From an uncultured Ruminococcus sp. (lineage in GTDB: Bacteria > Bacillota > Clostridia > Oscillospirales > Ruminococcaceae): DNA of 64,000 nucleotides. How positions within the stretch are numbered: the first letter of the stretch is position 1; each line of letters starts with the position of its first letter. The notes under the pieces are model-generated. The model did not search any database. It was not told where the DNA came from and was given only the letters and a program-made list of their open reading frames with translations. A program made the translations under genes and the position numbers. Below, piece after piece: positions 1 to 9,537 of the stretch. The stretch is from assembly GCA_900318825.1 (NCBI GenBank), contig ONMB01000005.1, forward strand, positions 1 through 64,000, read 5' to 3'.

Positions 1-1446
1 CATACTCATCTTGTCAGCCTTGAGAAGTATATCCCCTGCCATCCAGAGGTGACGGTCAAGGTACTGCATCTTTGTGACGTCGTCCTTATTCTTGACACGC
101 TCAAAATACGGTTTTGTGATCTCGGTCGGATCAGGAGCAGAGGTCTCAATGCAGAGAAGCTCCTTACGCTGCTCAGGTGTGAACATATAGGCGTTGCCGA
201 TAAATCTCTCCTCAACATCCTTGCCCTTGCGGACGAAGAAGTTGACTCCCCTCTTGGCAGGGAGCTTTGAAGCTGCGGCACCGATACCGCGGCGGATAAC
301 ACGGGGCAGTTTATCGTAGATCGTTCCGTTGGGATCGCTGTAAACATTATAGCCGCCGAATATCTCGTCAGCACCCTCGCCTGAGAGAACTACCTTGAGC
401 TTCTCAGAGGCGATATTGCAGACGAAATAGAGTGCAACAGCCGACGGATCTGCAAGAGGTTCGTCCATATGATACTGTATCTTTGAAAGGCTTCCCCAGT
501 ATTCCTCTGGAGTGATGACCTTGCTGGTGTTCTCCTTGCCGATAGCCTTGGAGAAATTCTTAGCCCAGCCTATCTCGTTGTACTTCTCATCGTTTCCGAA
601 TCCAACAGTAAAGGTCTTGTCTACGTCAGCGATAGCCGCAACATAGCTCGAGTCAACACCGCTCGAAAGGAACGAGCCGACTTCAACATCTGCTATCTTG
701 TGTGCTTCGACTGAATTATGGAAGGTATCTGAGATCCTGTTCACCCATTCGTCAAGCTCCGGCTTGCCGTCGGCACGGAAGTGAACATCCCAGTAGCGCT
801 TTATAATGAGCTTGCCGTCCTTGAGCTTGAAGTAGTGCGCAGGCGGCAGCTTGTATACGTTTTTGAAAAATGTCTCATTAGTCGGTGAATACTGAAAGGT
901 CAGGTAGTTTTCAAGAGCGGAAGTATTGAGCTCCTTTTCAAAAGAAGGATGTGACAAAAAGCTCTTGATCTCGGAACCGAACATAAATGTTCCGTTCATC
1001 TTAGCATAGTACATCGGCTTGATGCCGAAGAAGTCGCGGGCTCCGAAAAGCTCCTTTGTATTCTTGTTCCAGATCACAAACGAAAACATACCGCGCAGCA
1101 TTGCAAGCAGCTTCTCGCCATACTCCTCATAGCCGTGTATGAGTACTTCTGTATCGGTATTTGTCCGGAAAGTATGTCCGGCAGCCTCGAGCTTTTCCCT
1201 GATACTGCGGTAGTTGTAGATCTCGCCGTTGAACACGATGACAAGAGAGCTGTCCTCATTGAATATAGGCTGATCTCCCTGTGAGCTAACGTCAATTATA
1301 CTGAGACGGCGGTGTCCGAGAGCTATGTCCGCATCGACATATTTCCCCTCAGCGTCAGGACCGCGGTGACGTATCCTGTCCATCATCTCGCCTATAACAG
1401 CTCCGGCGTTGTCTATATCATTTGTGAATCCTACGATTCCGCACAT
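1..1446 (-). CDS. asnB: Asparagine synthetase, glutamine-hydrolysing (3' end outside window)
   Basis: Converts aspartate to asparagine using glutamine-derived ammonia and ATP. The protein starts MCGIVGF, so Cys2 becomes the N-terminal nucleophile of a class II glutamine amidotransferase domain after Met removal. The open frame runs 482 codons to the window edge, where it reads DRHLWMAGDILLKADKMSM, typical of the AsnB synthetase domain, so the C-terminal part is missing. The start is set by a GGAGGT ribosome site at 1454-1459 and a promoter at 1476-1504. It is transcribed divergently from the antiporter gene. The family call is very secure; physiological role beyond asparagine supply is not visible here. 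Confidence 0.96.
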   Translation of the reverse strand, partial: MCGIVGFTNDIDNAGAVIGEMMDRIRHRGPDAEGKYVDADIALGHRRLSIIDVSSQGDQPIFNEDSSLVIVFNGEIYNYRSIREKLEAAGHTFRTNTDTEVLIHGYEEYGEKLLAMLRGMFSFVIWNKNTKELFGARDFFGIKPMYYAKMNGTFMFGSEIKSFLSHPSFEKELNTSALENYLTFQYSPTNETFFKNVYKLPPAHYFKLKDGKLIIKRYWDVHFRADGKPELDEWVNRISDTFHNSVEAHKIADVEVGSFLSSGVDSSYVAAIADVDKTFTVGFGNDEKYNEIGWAKNFSKAIGKENTSKVITPEEYWGSLSKIQYHMDEPLADPSAVALYFVCNIASEKLKVVLSGEGADEIFGGYNVYSDPNGTIYDKLPRVIRRGIGAAASKLPAKRGVNFFVRKGKDVEERFIGNAYMFTPEQRKELLCIETSAPDPTEITKPYFERVKNKDDVTKMQYLDRHLWMAGDILLKADKMSM

Positions 1447-1475
1447 AAAAAATACCTCCGTTTCCCTAATAGAAT

Positions 1476-1504
1476 ATTATACTACATCTTACAGTTTTTT
1501 GCAA
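1476..1504 (-). promoter_or_regulatory. Sigma-A-type promoter of asnB
   Basis: Minus strand TTGCAA, 17-bp spacer, TATAAT, about 30 bp upstream of the asnB start and followed by a GGAGGT ribosome site. Confidence 0.7.
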
Positions 1505-1556
1505 CACCAACAGGATAATTTCTAAATATTATTTTCTTTAATTAATTTGTACACCA

Positions 1557-1585
1557 TTGAAATAAAAACACTCCGGTGGTATAAT
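1557..1585 (+). promoter_or_regulatory. Sigma-A-type promoter of the antiporter gene
   Basis: TTGAAA, 17-bp spacer, TATAAT. An AAGGA ribosome site follows at 1602-1606, ten bases before the TTG start at 1617. Confidence 0.7.
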
Positions 1586-1616
1586 ATTTATAGAATAATG
1601 TAAGGAATGTGATATT

Positions 1617-2813
1617 TTGGACAGGATTGATTTTTTCAGGGATCTTTCGATCATAATCGTTTCGGCAAAACTCTGCGGTCTTATTGCGCAGAAGCTAAAG
1701 GTTCCGCAGGTAGTAGGTGAGATAATCGCCGGTCTGCTGATCGGTCCCTGCTGCTTCGGTATAGTCGGCAATTCAGATTACCTCTCACTCATTGCTGAGA
1801 TAGGTGTTGTTATGCTGATGTTCGGAGCAGGTCTCGAGACCAACCTCAAGGAGCTCCTCAAAACCGGACCAAAGGCGTTCATAATTGCCTGCGTCGGAGT
1901 ATTTACACCGCTTGCAGGCGGTACGCTGCTGTACAGTTCGTTCTATGGCTTTTCGTCCGTCGGCAGCGAGAGCTTTTACCGGGCAGTATTCATCGGTACC
2001 ATTATGACCGCGACCTCAGTCGGCATAACAGTCCAGACTCTCAAAGAGCTCGGACATCTGAAGGAGTCCATCGGTACCCTGATAATGAGTGCCGCTATCA
2101 TAGACGATGTTATCGGCATCATCGTTCTGACATTCGTTATCGGCTTCAAAAATCCGGATTCACAGCCGCTCGACGTTGTGATACACACGGTTCTGTTTGT
2201 AGTGCTCAGCTTTGTGGTCGGCGTTATTATGTACTACGTTTTCAAGTTTATTGACAAGCGCCACCCTCACCAGAGAAGAATACCTATACTCGGACTCGCT
2301 CTCTGTATGTTCATGGCTTTCGCTGCTGAGGAATTCTTCGGTATTGCTGACATTACCGGCGCTTACGTTGCAGGACTTATCCTTTGCAGTCTTAACGATT
2401 CGGACTACATCGCACGAAAAATAGACATAAATTCCTATATGCTGTTCGGACCGGTATTCTTTGCAAGCATCGGTCTGAAAACCACACTCAGCGGATTTGA
2501 CCGCGAAATGCTTCTCTTCTCGCTCGGCTTTGTAGCAGTTGCGCTTATCACAAAAGTCATCGGCTGCGGTCTCACAGCAAAGATAATGCGCTACAACCTC
2601 AATGACAGCCTTAAAGTCGGCGTCGGTATGATGACCAGAGGCGAAGTTGCGCTTATCGTAGCTCAGAAGGGACTCTCCGTTGATATGCTCGACAAGAAGT
2701 ATTTTGCTTCAGTTATCCTGCTGATAATCGTTTCTTCTATATCGACTCCGATAATACTGAAATTACTGTACTCAAAAAGCGAGAAAGCAGCGGCAGCTGT
2801 TGCCGATAAGTAA
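1617..2813 (+). CDS. CPA2-family monovalent cation/proton antiporter
   Basis: Integral membrane protein of 398 residues that resembles the Kef/NapA-type cation:proton antiporters (CPA2), exchanging Na+ or K+ for H+ across the cytoplasmic membrane. Family-like segments include KVPQVVGEIIAGLLIGP near the N-terminus, the AAIIDDVIGII motif carrying the paired aspartates expected for transport, and a late MTRGEVALIVA motif. About 12 hydrophobic segments fill the length. There is no C-terminal TrkA-N/RCK domain, so it is the short, membrane-only form. The start is a TTG codon, chosen because AAGGA lies ten bases upstream and the sequence begins directly at the first transmembrane region. Ion preference cannot be read from the sequence. 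Confidence 0.9.
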   Translation: MDRIDFFRDLSIIIVSAKLCGLIAQKLKVPQVVGEIIAGLLIGPCCFGIVGNSDYLSLIAEIGVVMLMFGAGLETNLKELLKTGPKAFIIACVGVFTPLAGGTLLYSSFYGFSSVGSESFYRAVFIGTIMTATSVGITVQTLKELGHLKESIGTLIMSAAIIDDVIGIIVLTFVIGFKNPDSQPLDVVIHTVLFVVLSFVVGVIMYYVFKFIDKRHPHQRRIPILGLALCMFMAFAAEEFFGIADITGAYVAGLILCSLNDSDYIARKIDINSYMLFGPVFFASIGLKTTLSGFDREMLLFSLGFVAVALITKVIGCGLTAKIMRYNLNDSLKVGVGMMTRGEVALIVAQKGLSVDMLDKKYFASVILLIIVSSISTPIILKLLYSKSEKAAAAVADK

Positions 2814-2836
2814 CGATCTGAAAGGCGGCATTTCAA

Positions 2837-3508
2837 ATGAACAAGGCGTGGTCTGAGCTCAACAAAACAATGCAGTCACAAATAAAGAAAAAAGATACCT
2901 TCAATGACGGTATCCGGACTCTGTTTCTGCTCAGGAACGAGCTTATGGACACGCTGACCTCTGTCAGAACGACCACTGACAGAGCCGACTTCAACGCTAT
3001 GCCATTCATCAGCGCAAACGGCTATCATAGCAAAAGTATCGCCTACTCTATATGGCACATATTCCGCATTGAAGATATCGTCGCACATACACTTATAAAC
3101 AGTGACGAGCAGGTGTTTTTCAAGGAGAATTATCAGAAGCGTATCGGCTCCCCTATCATAACGACCGGAAATGAACTTGTCAAGTCTGAAATAGCCGTTT
3201 TTTCGCAGCAGCTTGATATTGACGAGCTATATTCATATATTTCATAAGTCAAGACAAGCACAGAAAACATTATCCGTTCACTTACTTTCAGCGATATGAA
3301 GTCATCAGTCCCAGACGCAAGAAAAGAACAACTGAAAGCACTTAACGTTGTCAGCAGTGATGAAAGTGCAAACTGGCTTATAGATTACTGGTGCAGAAAG
3401 GATATCCGCGGACTGATACAGATGCCGTTTTCGAGACACTGGATAATGCACATCGAAGCAAGCTGCCGGATATTGAACAAGCTCATATCCAAACGCTCAA
3501 CAACGTAA
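2837..3508 (+). pseudogene. DinB-superfamily-like protein, interrupted by an in-frame TAA
   Basis: The first open part (2837-3247, 136 aa) ends at TAA 3245-3247. The same frame then continues uninterrupted to a stop at 3506-3508, giving a second part with YWCRKDIRGLIQMPFSRHW that resembles the C-terminal half of DinB-like four-helix proteins. Together they would form one protein of about 223 residues. There is no new ribosome site or frame change at the break, so a single nonsense mutation is the simplest explanation; a sequencing error is also possible. The gene sits 23 bp after the antiporter and ends just before a hairpin. DinB-like proteins of this kind are often thiol-dependent metal-binding enzymes, but function here is unknown. 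Confidence 0.7.
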
Positions 3509-3512
3509 ATAA

Positions 3513-3549
3513 GCCCCCGAACAGTCACAAAGCTGTCCGGGGGCAATTT
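3513..3549 (+). terminator. Rho-independent terminator after the DinB-like pseudogene
   Basis: Twelve-base GC-rich arms (one mismatch) at 3513-3524 and 3533-3544 followed by AATTTTT on the plus strand. It lies between the convergent pseudogene and glgA; the minus-strand side lacks a good T run. Confidence 0.75.
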
Positions 3550-3554
3550 TTCAT

Positions 3555-4976
3555 TTATTCAGAGTATAACAATTCTTTATATGTCTCGATATAGAGGTCA
3601 GCAGACGCCTTCCAGCTATAATCGCACTTCATATCACGCCTGATGAGTTCTTCCCAGACAGGCTTGTTCTCATAGTTAGCCTTAGCACGGCGAACAGCAT
3701 CAAGCATATCGTTTGCATTGTAGGTCTTGAATGTGAAGCCGTTGCCATTATCACCGCCGTTGTCCCTGACAGTATCACGAAGGCCGCCGGTCTCGCGGAC
3801 GATAGGTGCAGTTCCGTATCTCATTGCGATGAGCTGTGCAAGACCGCACGGCTCGCTCTGTGACGGCATAAGAAACATATCCGAACCTGCATAGATCTTT
3901 CTTGAGAGCTCCGGCAGGAAACCAAGAGTCACAGATACCTTTCCGGGATAACGTGCAGCCATTTCGCTGAAGAAATCCTCATAGATCTTCTCGCCGCTTC
4001 CGAGAACCGCAAACTTCATACCCATTTTGACAATATCTTCAAGTACGCAGCGGATAAGATCAATGCCCTTGTGGTTCACAAAACGAGTAACTATGCCGAT
4101 TATAGGCTCTTCACCGTACTCGAGACCAAGCTCCTCGCAGAGAGCCTTCTTGCAGGCTGCCTTGCCGGAGATATCCGCAGCCGAATAGTGACCTGTAATT
4201 GCCGGATCCTTTTCAGGATCGTACAGATCGGTATCTATGCCGTTGAGTATACCGCTTAGCTTATACTGCTTTGTAACAAGTATGCGGTCAAGACCATGAG
4301 CGTACCACGGATCGAGTATCTCCCAAGCATAGCTCGGACTGACTGTCGTAATCTTGTCAGCAGCCTCTATCGCACCCTTCATCATATTTATGTATCCATC
4401 GTATTCAAGTATGTTGGAATTGTACATAGGGATACCCATTACTTCGTTGAGTATTTCCCTGCCGTACTTTCCCTGATACTCGATATTATGGATAGTAAAT
4501 ACGTTCTTGATGCCGTCGTAGCCCTGCTGATACTTGTAGTAAATGTTGTAGTAGACCGGTATCAGTGCCGTCTGCCAGTCGTTGCAGTGAATGATATTCG
4601 GAGTAAAATCTATAAATCTTATCATTTCAAGGACGGCTCTGTCGAAGAATACAAATCTCTCACAGTCGTCATAGAAACCGTAAAGTCCGTCTCTTGAAAA
4701 ATAATACTCGTTATCTATGAAGTAGTAGGTAATACCGTCCCACTCTGCTTCAAATATACCGCAATACTGCTTGCGCCATGACACATCAACAGTTATGTTT
4801 TTGACAAACGTCATCTTCTCGCGTAATTCAGGAGAAATGCTCTTGTAAAGCGGGATCACCACACAGCATTCGTGTCCCGCAGCGCTTATCGCCTTTGGAA
4901 GCGAACCAACAACGTCAGCCAATCCGCCTGAGGCTGCATATGGTACAGCCTCGCTTGCAGCGAATAATATTTTCAT
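3555..4976 (-). CDS. glgA: Glycogen synthase (ADP-glucose type, GT5)
   Basis: Transfers glucose from ADP-glucose to the non-reducing end of alpha-1,4-glucan. The 473 residues match the bacterial GT5 length. The N-terminal region has the SGGLADVVGSLP motif, and the C-terminal Rossmann domain has FLMPSQSEPCGLAQLIAMRYG with the conserved catalytic-site Glu, then ETGGLRDTV. The N-terminal motif reads AASGGL rather than the KTGGL of the E. coli enzyme, so the nucleotide-sugar lysine is replaced by alanine. It is the last gene of glgB-glgC-glgD-glgA, 16 bp after glgD. Function is secure from sequence and from the operon. Confidence 0.96.
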   Translation of the reverse strand: MKILFAASEAVPYAASGGLADVVGSLPKAISAAGHECCVVIPLYKSISPELREKMTFVKNITVDVSWRKQYCGIFEAEWDGITYYFIDNEYYFSRDGLYGFYDDCERFVFFDRAVLEMIRFIDFTPNIIHCNDWQTALIPVYYNIYYKYQQGYDGIKNVFTIHNIEYQGKYGREILNEVMGIPMYNSNILEYDGYINMMKGAIEAADKITTVSPSYAWEILDPWYAHGLDRILVTKQYKLSGILNGIDTDLYDPEKDPAITGHYSAADISGKAACKKALCEELGLEYGEEPIIGIVTRFVNHKGIDLIRCVLEDIVKMGMKFAVLGSGEKIYEDFFSEMAARYPGKVSVTLGFLPELSRKIYAGSDMFLMPSQSEPCGLAQLIAMRYGTAPIVRETGGLRDTVRDNGGDNGNGFTFKTYNANDMLDAVRRAKANYENKPVWEELIRRDMKCDYSWKASADLYIETYKELLYSE

Positions 4977-4992
4977 TTTCAGATCACCGCCA

Positions 4993-6114
4993 TTAAATCT
5001 TTCCTTCCTTGCCGATATACAGCGGATAGGTCTCCGAACCAGTCAGCACCTTCTCACTGCTTATCTCTACATTCTTATCTGTGATGACCGATGTTATATT
5101 GCACTTGCTTCCGACCTTTGTTCCCTGGAAGAGAACAGAGTCCTTGATCACAGTTCCCTTTGCGACCTTAACTCCACGGAAGAGAATGGAATTCTCAACA
5201 GTTCCCTCGATAACGCAGCCGTCAGCAATAAGGGAGTTCTTAACATTTGCCTCTATACCGTACTTAACAGGACCGTTATCTCCGATCTTTGTATAAACAG
5301 GAAGATTATGCTTGAAGAGAGCGTTTCTCTTTACTGAATCGAGAAGCAGTCTGTTTGCTTTGTAATAACTGTGGATACTGTCTATTCTTGTGAAGAAGTC
5401 CTTATGCTCGTAGCCCATGATCTTGAACTCTGACTTCTTGCCCTGAAGTATCTCGCGTGTGAAGCTGTACTGATTGCGGCTCGCTGCATCGAAAACTATC
5501 TTCTTGAGGAAATCCTTTGAGATGATGAACATCTCAAGCCACATATTGCACTCGCCAGAGATCTGGGGATTTACAAGAACGTCCTTGAGACGGTTCTCAG
5601 AATCAAATTCAAGTATAGTGGCATTGGAATTCTGCTCGCAGTCATACTTGCCCTTGCTGTAAACAAGTGTTATATCTGCTCCCTCAGCCATATGCTGCTT
5701 GAGCACAGGGTTAAAATCAATAGTTGTAATAACATCGCAGTTTGACATGATAACGTACTTTGCTGAAGAGTGTTCAACGAAGCTCCATACGTTATTCAGC
5801 GCATCAAGTCTGCCCTTGTAGATACCGCCTGTCTGACTGTAAGGCGGCAGAAGATGAAGTCCGCCCTTTTTACGGGACAGATCCCAGTCACGTCCTGATC
5901 CGAGGTGATCGAGGAGTGAACCGTAATTAGATTTAGTGATTACGCCGACCTCGGCAACGCTGGAATTCACCATATTCGACAGCGGGAAATCTATCAGACG
6001 ATAACGTCCCCCGAAAGGTATGGATCCCATAGTCCTCTGCTTTGTAAGCTCGCTGACAAAGGAATCGTGCATACTTGCAAATATCAATCCTAAAACATTA
6101 TAATTTACACTCAT
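4993..6114 (-). CDS. glgD: Glucose-1-phosphate adenylyltransferase subunit GlgD
   Basis: Second, GlgD-type subunit of ADP-glucose pyrophosphorylase, which makes ADP-glucose from glucose-1-phosphate and ATP. The 373-residue protein aligns along its length with the neighbouring GlgC: a nucleotidyltransferase fold with [17 protein letters not shown] and a C-terminal left-handed beta-helix of hexapeptide-like turns. It has lost the glycine-rich [10 protein letters not shown] loop present in GlgC (the N-terminus reads NVLGLIFASMHDS), consistent with the known regulatory or stabilising role of GlgD in Firmicute GlgCD pairs. It lies 16 bp downstream of glgC and 16 bp upstream of glgA. Confidence 0.95.
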   Translation of the reverse strand: MSVNYNVLGLIFASMHDSFVSELTKQRTMGSIPFGGRYRLIDFPLSNMVNSSVAEVGVITKSNYGSLLDHLGSGRDWDLSRKKGGLHLLPPYSQTGGIYKGRLDALNNVWSFVEHSSAKYVIMSNCDVITTIDFNPVLKQHMAEGADITLVYSKGKYDCEQNSNATILEFDSENRLKDVLVNPQISGECNMWLEMFIISKDFLKKIVFDAASRNQYSFTREILQGKKSEFKIMGYEHKDFFTRIDSIHSYYKANRLLLDSVKRNALFKHNLPVYTKIGDNGPVKYGIEANVKNSLIADGCVIEGTVENSILFRGVKVAKGTVIKDSVLFQGTKVGSKCNITSVITDKNVEISSEKVLTGSETYPLYIGKEGKI

Positions 6115-6130
6115 AATTAAACTCCTCCGA

Positions 6131-7357
6131 TTAGATGTTTTCTCCGATTATCTGCTTTGGTTCAACTACATTGTTTTCGGAAACAGTTACATTATGACCG
6201 ACTACTGCAATGCCCCAGTCGTCACGGTTTTCGATGGTTTCCGGACTTGTGCCGATCCTCGAACCGCCTTCAACTACACAGTCCTCACCGACAATAGCAT
6301 ACTCAACAACTGCTCCGGACTTGATAACAGTTCCGGGCATTATGATACTGTAATTTACAGTAGCTCCCTCCTCGATTGTAACTCCTGAGAAGACTACTGA
6401 GAAATCAACGGTTCCGTCGATCGTACTTCCCTCTGAGATCATAGAGTTCTCAATATTGGAGTTATCACCGATGTACTGAGGCGGCATATTGTTATTGCGG
6501 GAATAGATCTTCCAGTTGGGATCATAGAGGTCAAGCGGAACGCTCGGACTTAGGAGGTCCATATTCGCCTCCCAGAGGGAATCAAGAGTTCCGACGTCCT
6601 TCCAGTAGCCCTCGAACTCATAAGCAAACAGTCTCTGCTTGTCGCGGAGCATAGAGGTTATGATATCCTTGCCGAAATCCTTCGACCACGGCTCGCCTTT
6701 TTCACGTTTAGCGTTTGCATCGTTCTCATTCTCGATGAGGTACTTACGCAGTTTATCCCAGCTGAATACATAAATTCCCATTGAAGCAAGAGTTGACTTA
6801 GGCTCCTTGGGCTTCTCAACGAAGTCAGTGACCTGATTCTGCTCATCGCAGATCATTATACCAAATCTTGAAGCCTCAGCCTTAGGAACATCAATGACCG
6901 AGATAGTACAGTCAGCGTTGTTGGCAACGTGGAAGTCTACCATTTTGGAGTAGTCCATTTTGTAGATATGGTCACCGCCGAGCACAACAACGTACTCCGG
7001 ATTATATCTCTCGATAAAGCGCATATTCTGATAGATAGCATTAGCCGTGCCCTCATACCACGAAGCGCCTGCCTGAGTCTCATAAGGCGGCAGCACATGA
7101 ACACCGCCGTTCATCTTATCAAGGTCCCACGGCTGACCGTTTCCGATATACTCATTCAGAACAAGAGGCTGGTACTGCGTGAGCACGCCAACTGTATCTA
7201 TACCGGAATTGGTGCAGTTTGAGAGAGGGAAATCTATAAGCCGGTATTTGCCACCATAAGGCACTGCCGGTTTTGCGACATTTTTAGTCAATGCGTAAAG
7301 TCTGCTTCCCTGACCGCCTGCCAGGAGCATAGCAACGACTCTTTTCTTTGTGTACAT
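6131..7357 (-). CDS. glgC: Glucose-1-phosphate adenylyltransferase catalytic subunit
   Basis: Catalyses ATP + alpha-D-glucose-1-phosphate to ADP-glucose + PPi, the committed step of glycogen synthesis. The 408-residue protein has the intact nucleotide-binding loop [15 protein letters not shown] near residue 10, [20 protein letters not shown], the sugar-phosphate region FVEKPKEP, and a C-terminal beta-helix. The start follows a good ribosome site (AGGAGG) just upstream. It lies 32 bp downstream of glgB in the glgBCDA operon. The pair GlgC plus GlgD probably forms the working enzyme. Confidence 0.97.
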   Translation of the reverse strand: MYTKKRVVAMLLAGGQGSRLYALTKNVAKPAVPYGGKYRLIDFPLSNCTNSGIDTVGVLTQYQPLVLNEYIGNGQPWDLDKMNGGVHVLPPYETQAGASWYEGTANAIYQNMRFIERYNPEYVVVLGGDHIYKMDYSKMVDFHVANNADCTISVIDVPKAEASRFGIMICDEQNQVTDFVEKPKEPKSTLASMGIYVFSWDKLRKYLIENENDANAKREKGEPWSKDFGKDIITSMLRDKQRLFAYEFEGYWKDVGTLDSLWEANMDLLSPSVPLDLYDPNWKIYSRNNNMPPQYIGDNSNIENSMISEGSTIDGTVDFSVVFSGVTIEEGATVNYSIIMPGTVIKSGAVVEYAIVGEDCVVEGGSRIGTSPETIENRDDWGIAVVGHNVTVSENNVVEPKQIIGENI

Positions 7358-7389
7358 AGTATTCCTCCTAAGTTGCAGATGTATTGCTA

Positions 7390-9372
7390 TTATTCGGCTT
7401 TGGCAGAGCTCTTGGACTTTGCCGAAGTTCTTGTCTTTTTAGCAGCCGGAGTTTTTGTCTCCGACTTGGGTTCTCTCTTCTTGACAGGAGAGAATTTCAG
7501 GTAGATGACTGAAAGCGGTGCAAGCGTCATGGAAATGCTGTCATCGAAGCCGTGCATAGGTACGCTGTCTGACTTGAATGACTTTTCAGTGATACCGCTG
7601 CCTCCGAAGTCAGAGGAATCTGTATTGAATACGACTTTATACCTTCCCTTTGCAGGAACGCCTATCCTGTAATCACGGCGCTCAACGGGTACGAAGTTGC
7701 ATACCGCGATGAGCTCCTCACCGTCGTCGTCGATACGTCTGAAAGCGATAACGCTCTGCTTGTAGTCATCATTCGATATCCAGCTGAAACCGCTCCATGA
7801 GTCGTCATTCTGCCAGAGAGGAGAATTCTCCATATAGAACTTGTTCAGCTTTTCTGAGAACTTGAGAAGATTCCTGTGCGAATCAAACTCCATAAGGTTC
7901 CAGTCGAGCTGAGACTTGTAGTCCCACTCATTCATCTGACCGAACTCCTGTCCCATAAACAGCAGCTTCTTGCCGGGATGTGCCATCATATAAGCCAGAA
8001 AAGCACGATAGGAGGCGAACTTCTGATCGTACTCGCCGGGCATTTTATTTATCATGGAACACTTTCCGTAAACAACTTCATCGTGCGATATCGGAAGGAT
8101 GTAGTTTTCCGAGAATGCGTAGAAGAAGGAGAAAGTGAGCTTATCGTGATTGAAAGCGCGGTATATGGGATCGAGCGACATATAGCTCAGCATATCGTTC
8201 ATCCAGCCCATATTCCACTTGAAATTGAAGCCGAGACCGCCGATGTCAGTGGGCTTGGTAACAAGCGGCCACGCAGTCGACTCTTCAGCTATCATAAGAG
8301 CGTCGGGGTGCTTGAGGAAAACAGCTTCGTTGAGACGCTTGAGGAACTCAACAGCTTCGAGGTTCTCGTTACCGCCGTAAACATTTGCAGTCCACTCACC
8401 GTCGCGTCTGTCATAGTCGAGGTAGAGCATTGATGCAACTGCGTCCACACGGAGACCGTCGATATGGAACTCATCGAACCAGTAATTCGCACTTGAAATG
8501 AGGAAGGAGCAGACCTCAGCCTTGCCGTAGTCAAAGACTCTTGTTCCCCACGCCTTATGTTCCTTTTTGCGGTCGTCTGTGTATTCATAGCAGCAGGTGC
8601 CGTCAAATTCGTAAAGACCGGCTTCGTCCTTCGGGAAGTGAGCCGGTACCCAATCAAGGATAACACCGATGCCGGCCTTGTGGAACATATCGATCATTTT
8701 TCTGAAATCGTCCGGTGTACCGTAACGTGAAGTAGGAGCAAAGTAGCCTGTGACCTGATAGCCCCACGAGCCGTCGAAGGGATACTCTGTGAGCGGCATA
8801 AACTCAACGTGTGTATAGGACATTTTTTTGAGATAAGGTATTATCTCCTTTGCGAACGTCACATAATCAAGGAAAACATCATTTCCGTAATTCTTCCATG
8901 AGCTGAGGTGAACTTCATAGATGTTCACAGGGCTTTTGTAGATACTCGTGTTTCTCTTGACCTCGTACCAGTCATTATCCGACCATTTGAAGCTGCTCTG
9001 AAAGATCTTGGAAGCAGTTCCCGGTCTTGTTTCAAAGTGAGAGGCATAGGGATCAGCTTTCATAATAAACCTGCCGTCCTTTGTCTCTATGCTGTATTTA
9101 TAAGCATCGAACTGTGAGAGTCCAGCGATCTCTGCCTCCCACACACCGTCGGCAATAAGAGCCATAGGGGCTGCATTTCTGTTCCAATCATTGAAATCAC
9201 CAACTACTGAAACGCTTACAGCATTCGGTGCCCATACACGAAAAACAAAAATGCTATTCCTACCTTTCTTGTAGGAATGTACTCCGAAGAATTTATATGC
9301 TTCATAGTTTTTACCCTGATAAAACAGATAGAGCGGAAAATCATTGGGGTTTGTTATATTATTAACTGCCAT
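7390..9372 (-). CDS. glgB: 1,4-alpha-glucan branching enzyme
   Basis: Introduces alpha-1,6 branches into glycogen. The 660 residues comprise an N-terminal CBM48-like domain ([22 protein letters not shown], about residues 40-70), a GH13 catalytic barrel with nucleophile Asp310 in [10 protein letters not shown], acid/base Glu363 in MIAEES and the later SHDEV motif, and a C-terminal beta domain. The last 30 or so residues are a Lys/Ser/Thr/Ala-rich tail ([20 protein letters not shown]), not part of the catalytic fold and probably disordered. First gene of the glg operon, with its own promoter at 9397-9425. No glgP or glgX lies in the window, so degradation genes are elsewhere. Confidence 0.97.
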   Translation of the reverse strand: MAVNNITNPNDFPLYLFYQGKNYEAYKFFGVHSYKKGRNSIFVFRVWAPNAVSVSVVGDFNDWNRNAAPMALIADGVWEAEIAGLSQFDAYKYSIETKDGRFIMKADPYASHFETRPGTASKIFQSSFKWSDNDWYEVKRNTSIYKSPVNIYEVHLSSWKNYGNDVFLDYVTFAKEIIPYLKKMSYTHVEFMPLTEYPFDGSWGYQVTGYFAPTSRYGTPDDFRKMIDMFHKAGIGVILDWVPAHFPKDEAGLYEFDGTCCYEYTDDRKKEHKAWGTRVFDYGKAEVCSFLISSANYWFDEFHIDGLRVDAVASMLYLDYDRRDGEWTANVYGGNENLEAVEFLKRLNEAVFLKHPDALMIAEESTAWPLVTKPTDIGGLGFNFKWNMGWMNDMLSYMSLDPIYRAFNHDKLTFSFFYAFSENYILPISHDEVVYGKCSMINKMPGEYDQKFASYRAFLAYMMAHPGKKLLFMGQEFGQMNEWDYKSQLDWNLMEFDSHRNLLKFSEKLNKFYMENSPLWQNDDSWSGFSWISNDDYKQSVIAFRRIDDDGEELIAVCNFVPVERRDYRIGVPAKGRYKVVFNTDSSDFGGSGITEKSFKSDSVPMHGFDDSISMTLAPLSVIYLKFSPVKKREPKSETKTPAAKKTRTSAKSKSSAKAE

Positions 9373-9396
9373 AATTTAGCCTCCTTTGTTACTTAC

Positions 9397-9425
9397 ATTT
9401 TAACAGAATTCACTCAATTATTCAA
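9397..9425 (-). promoter_or_regulatory. Promoter of the glgBCDA operon
   Basis: Minus strand TTGAAT, 17-bp spacer, TAAAAT; a GGAGG ribosome site follows before the glgB ATG. Confidence 0.65.
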
Positions 9426-9537
9426 GCCTTTTCGGGAAAAGGGTAAAAATTTCAGACAATACGCTAATTTTGAAGGCATTATTTAGTGCAGTTTGACATA
9501 TTTTTTCTGAATGTCCCCTGAGAGCCTTTGTTGATTT

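Noticed and set aside
7876..8433. 185-codon plus-strand frame inside glgB
   Set aside because: Fully antisense to conserved glgB codons, with no domain or ribosome site. Similar long antisense frames in gpmI, pgk and hom were rejected for the same reason.
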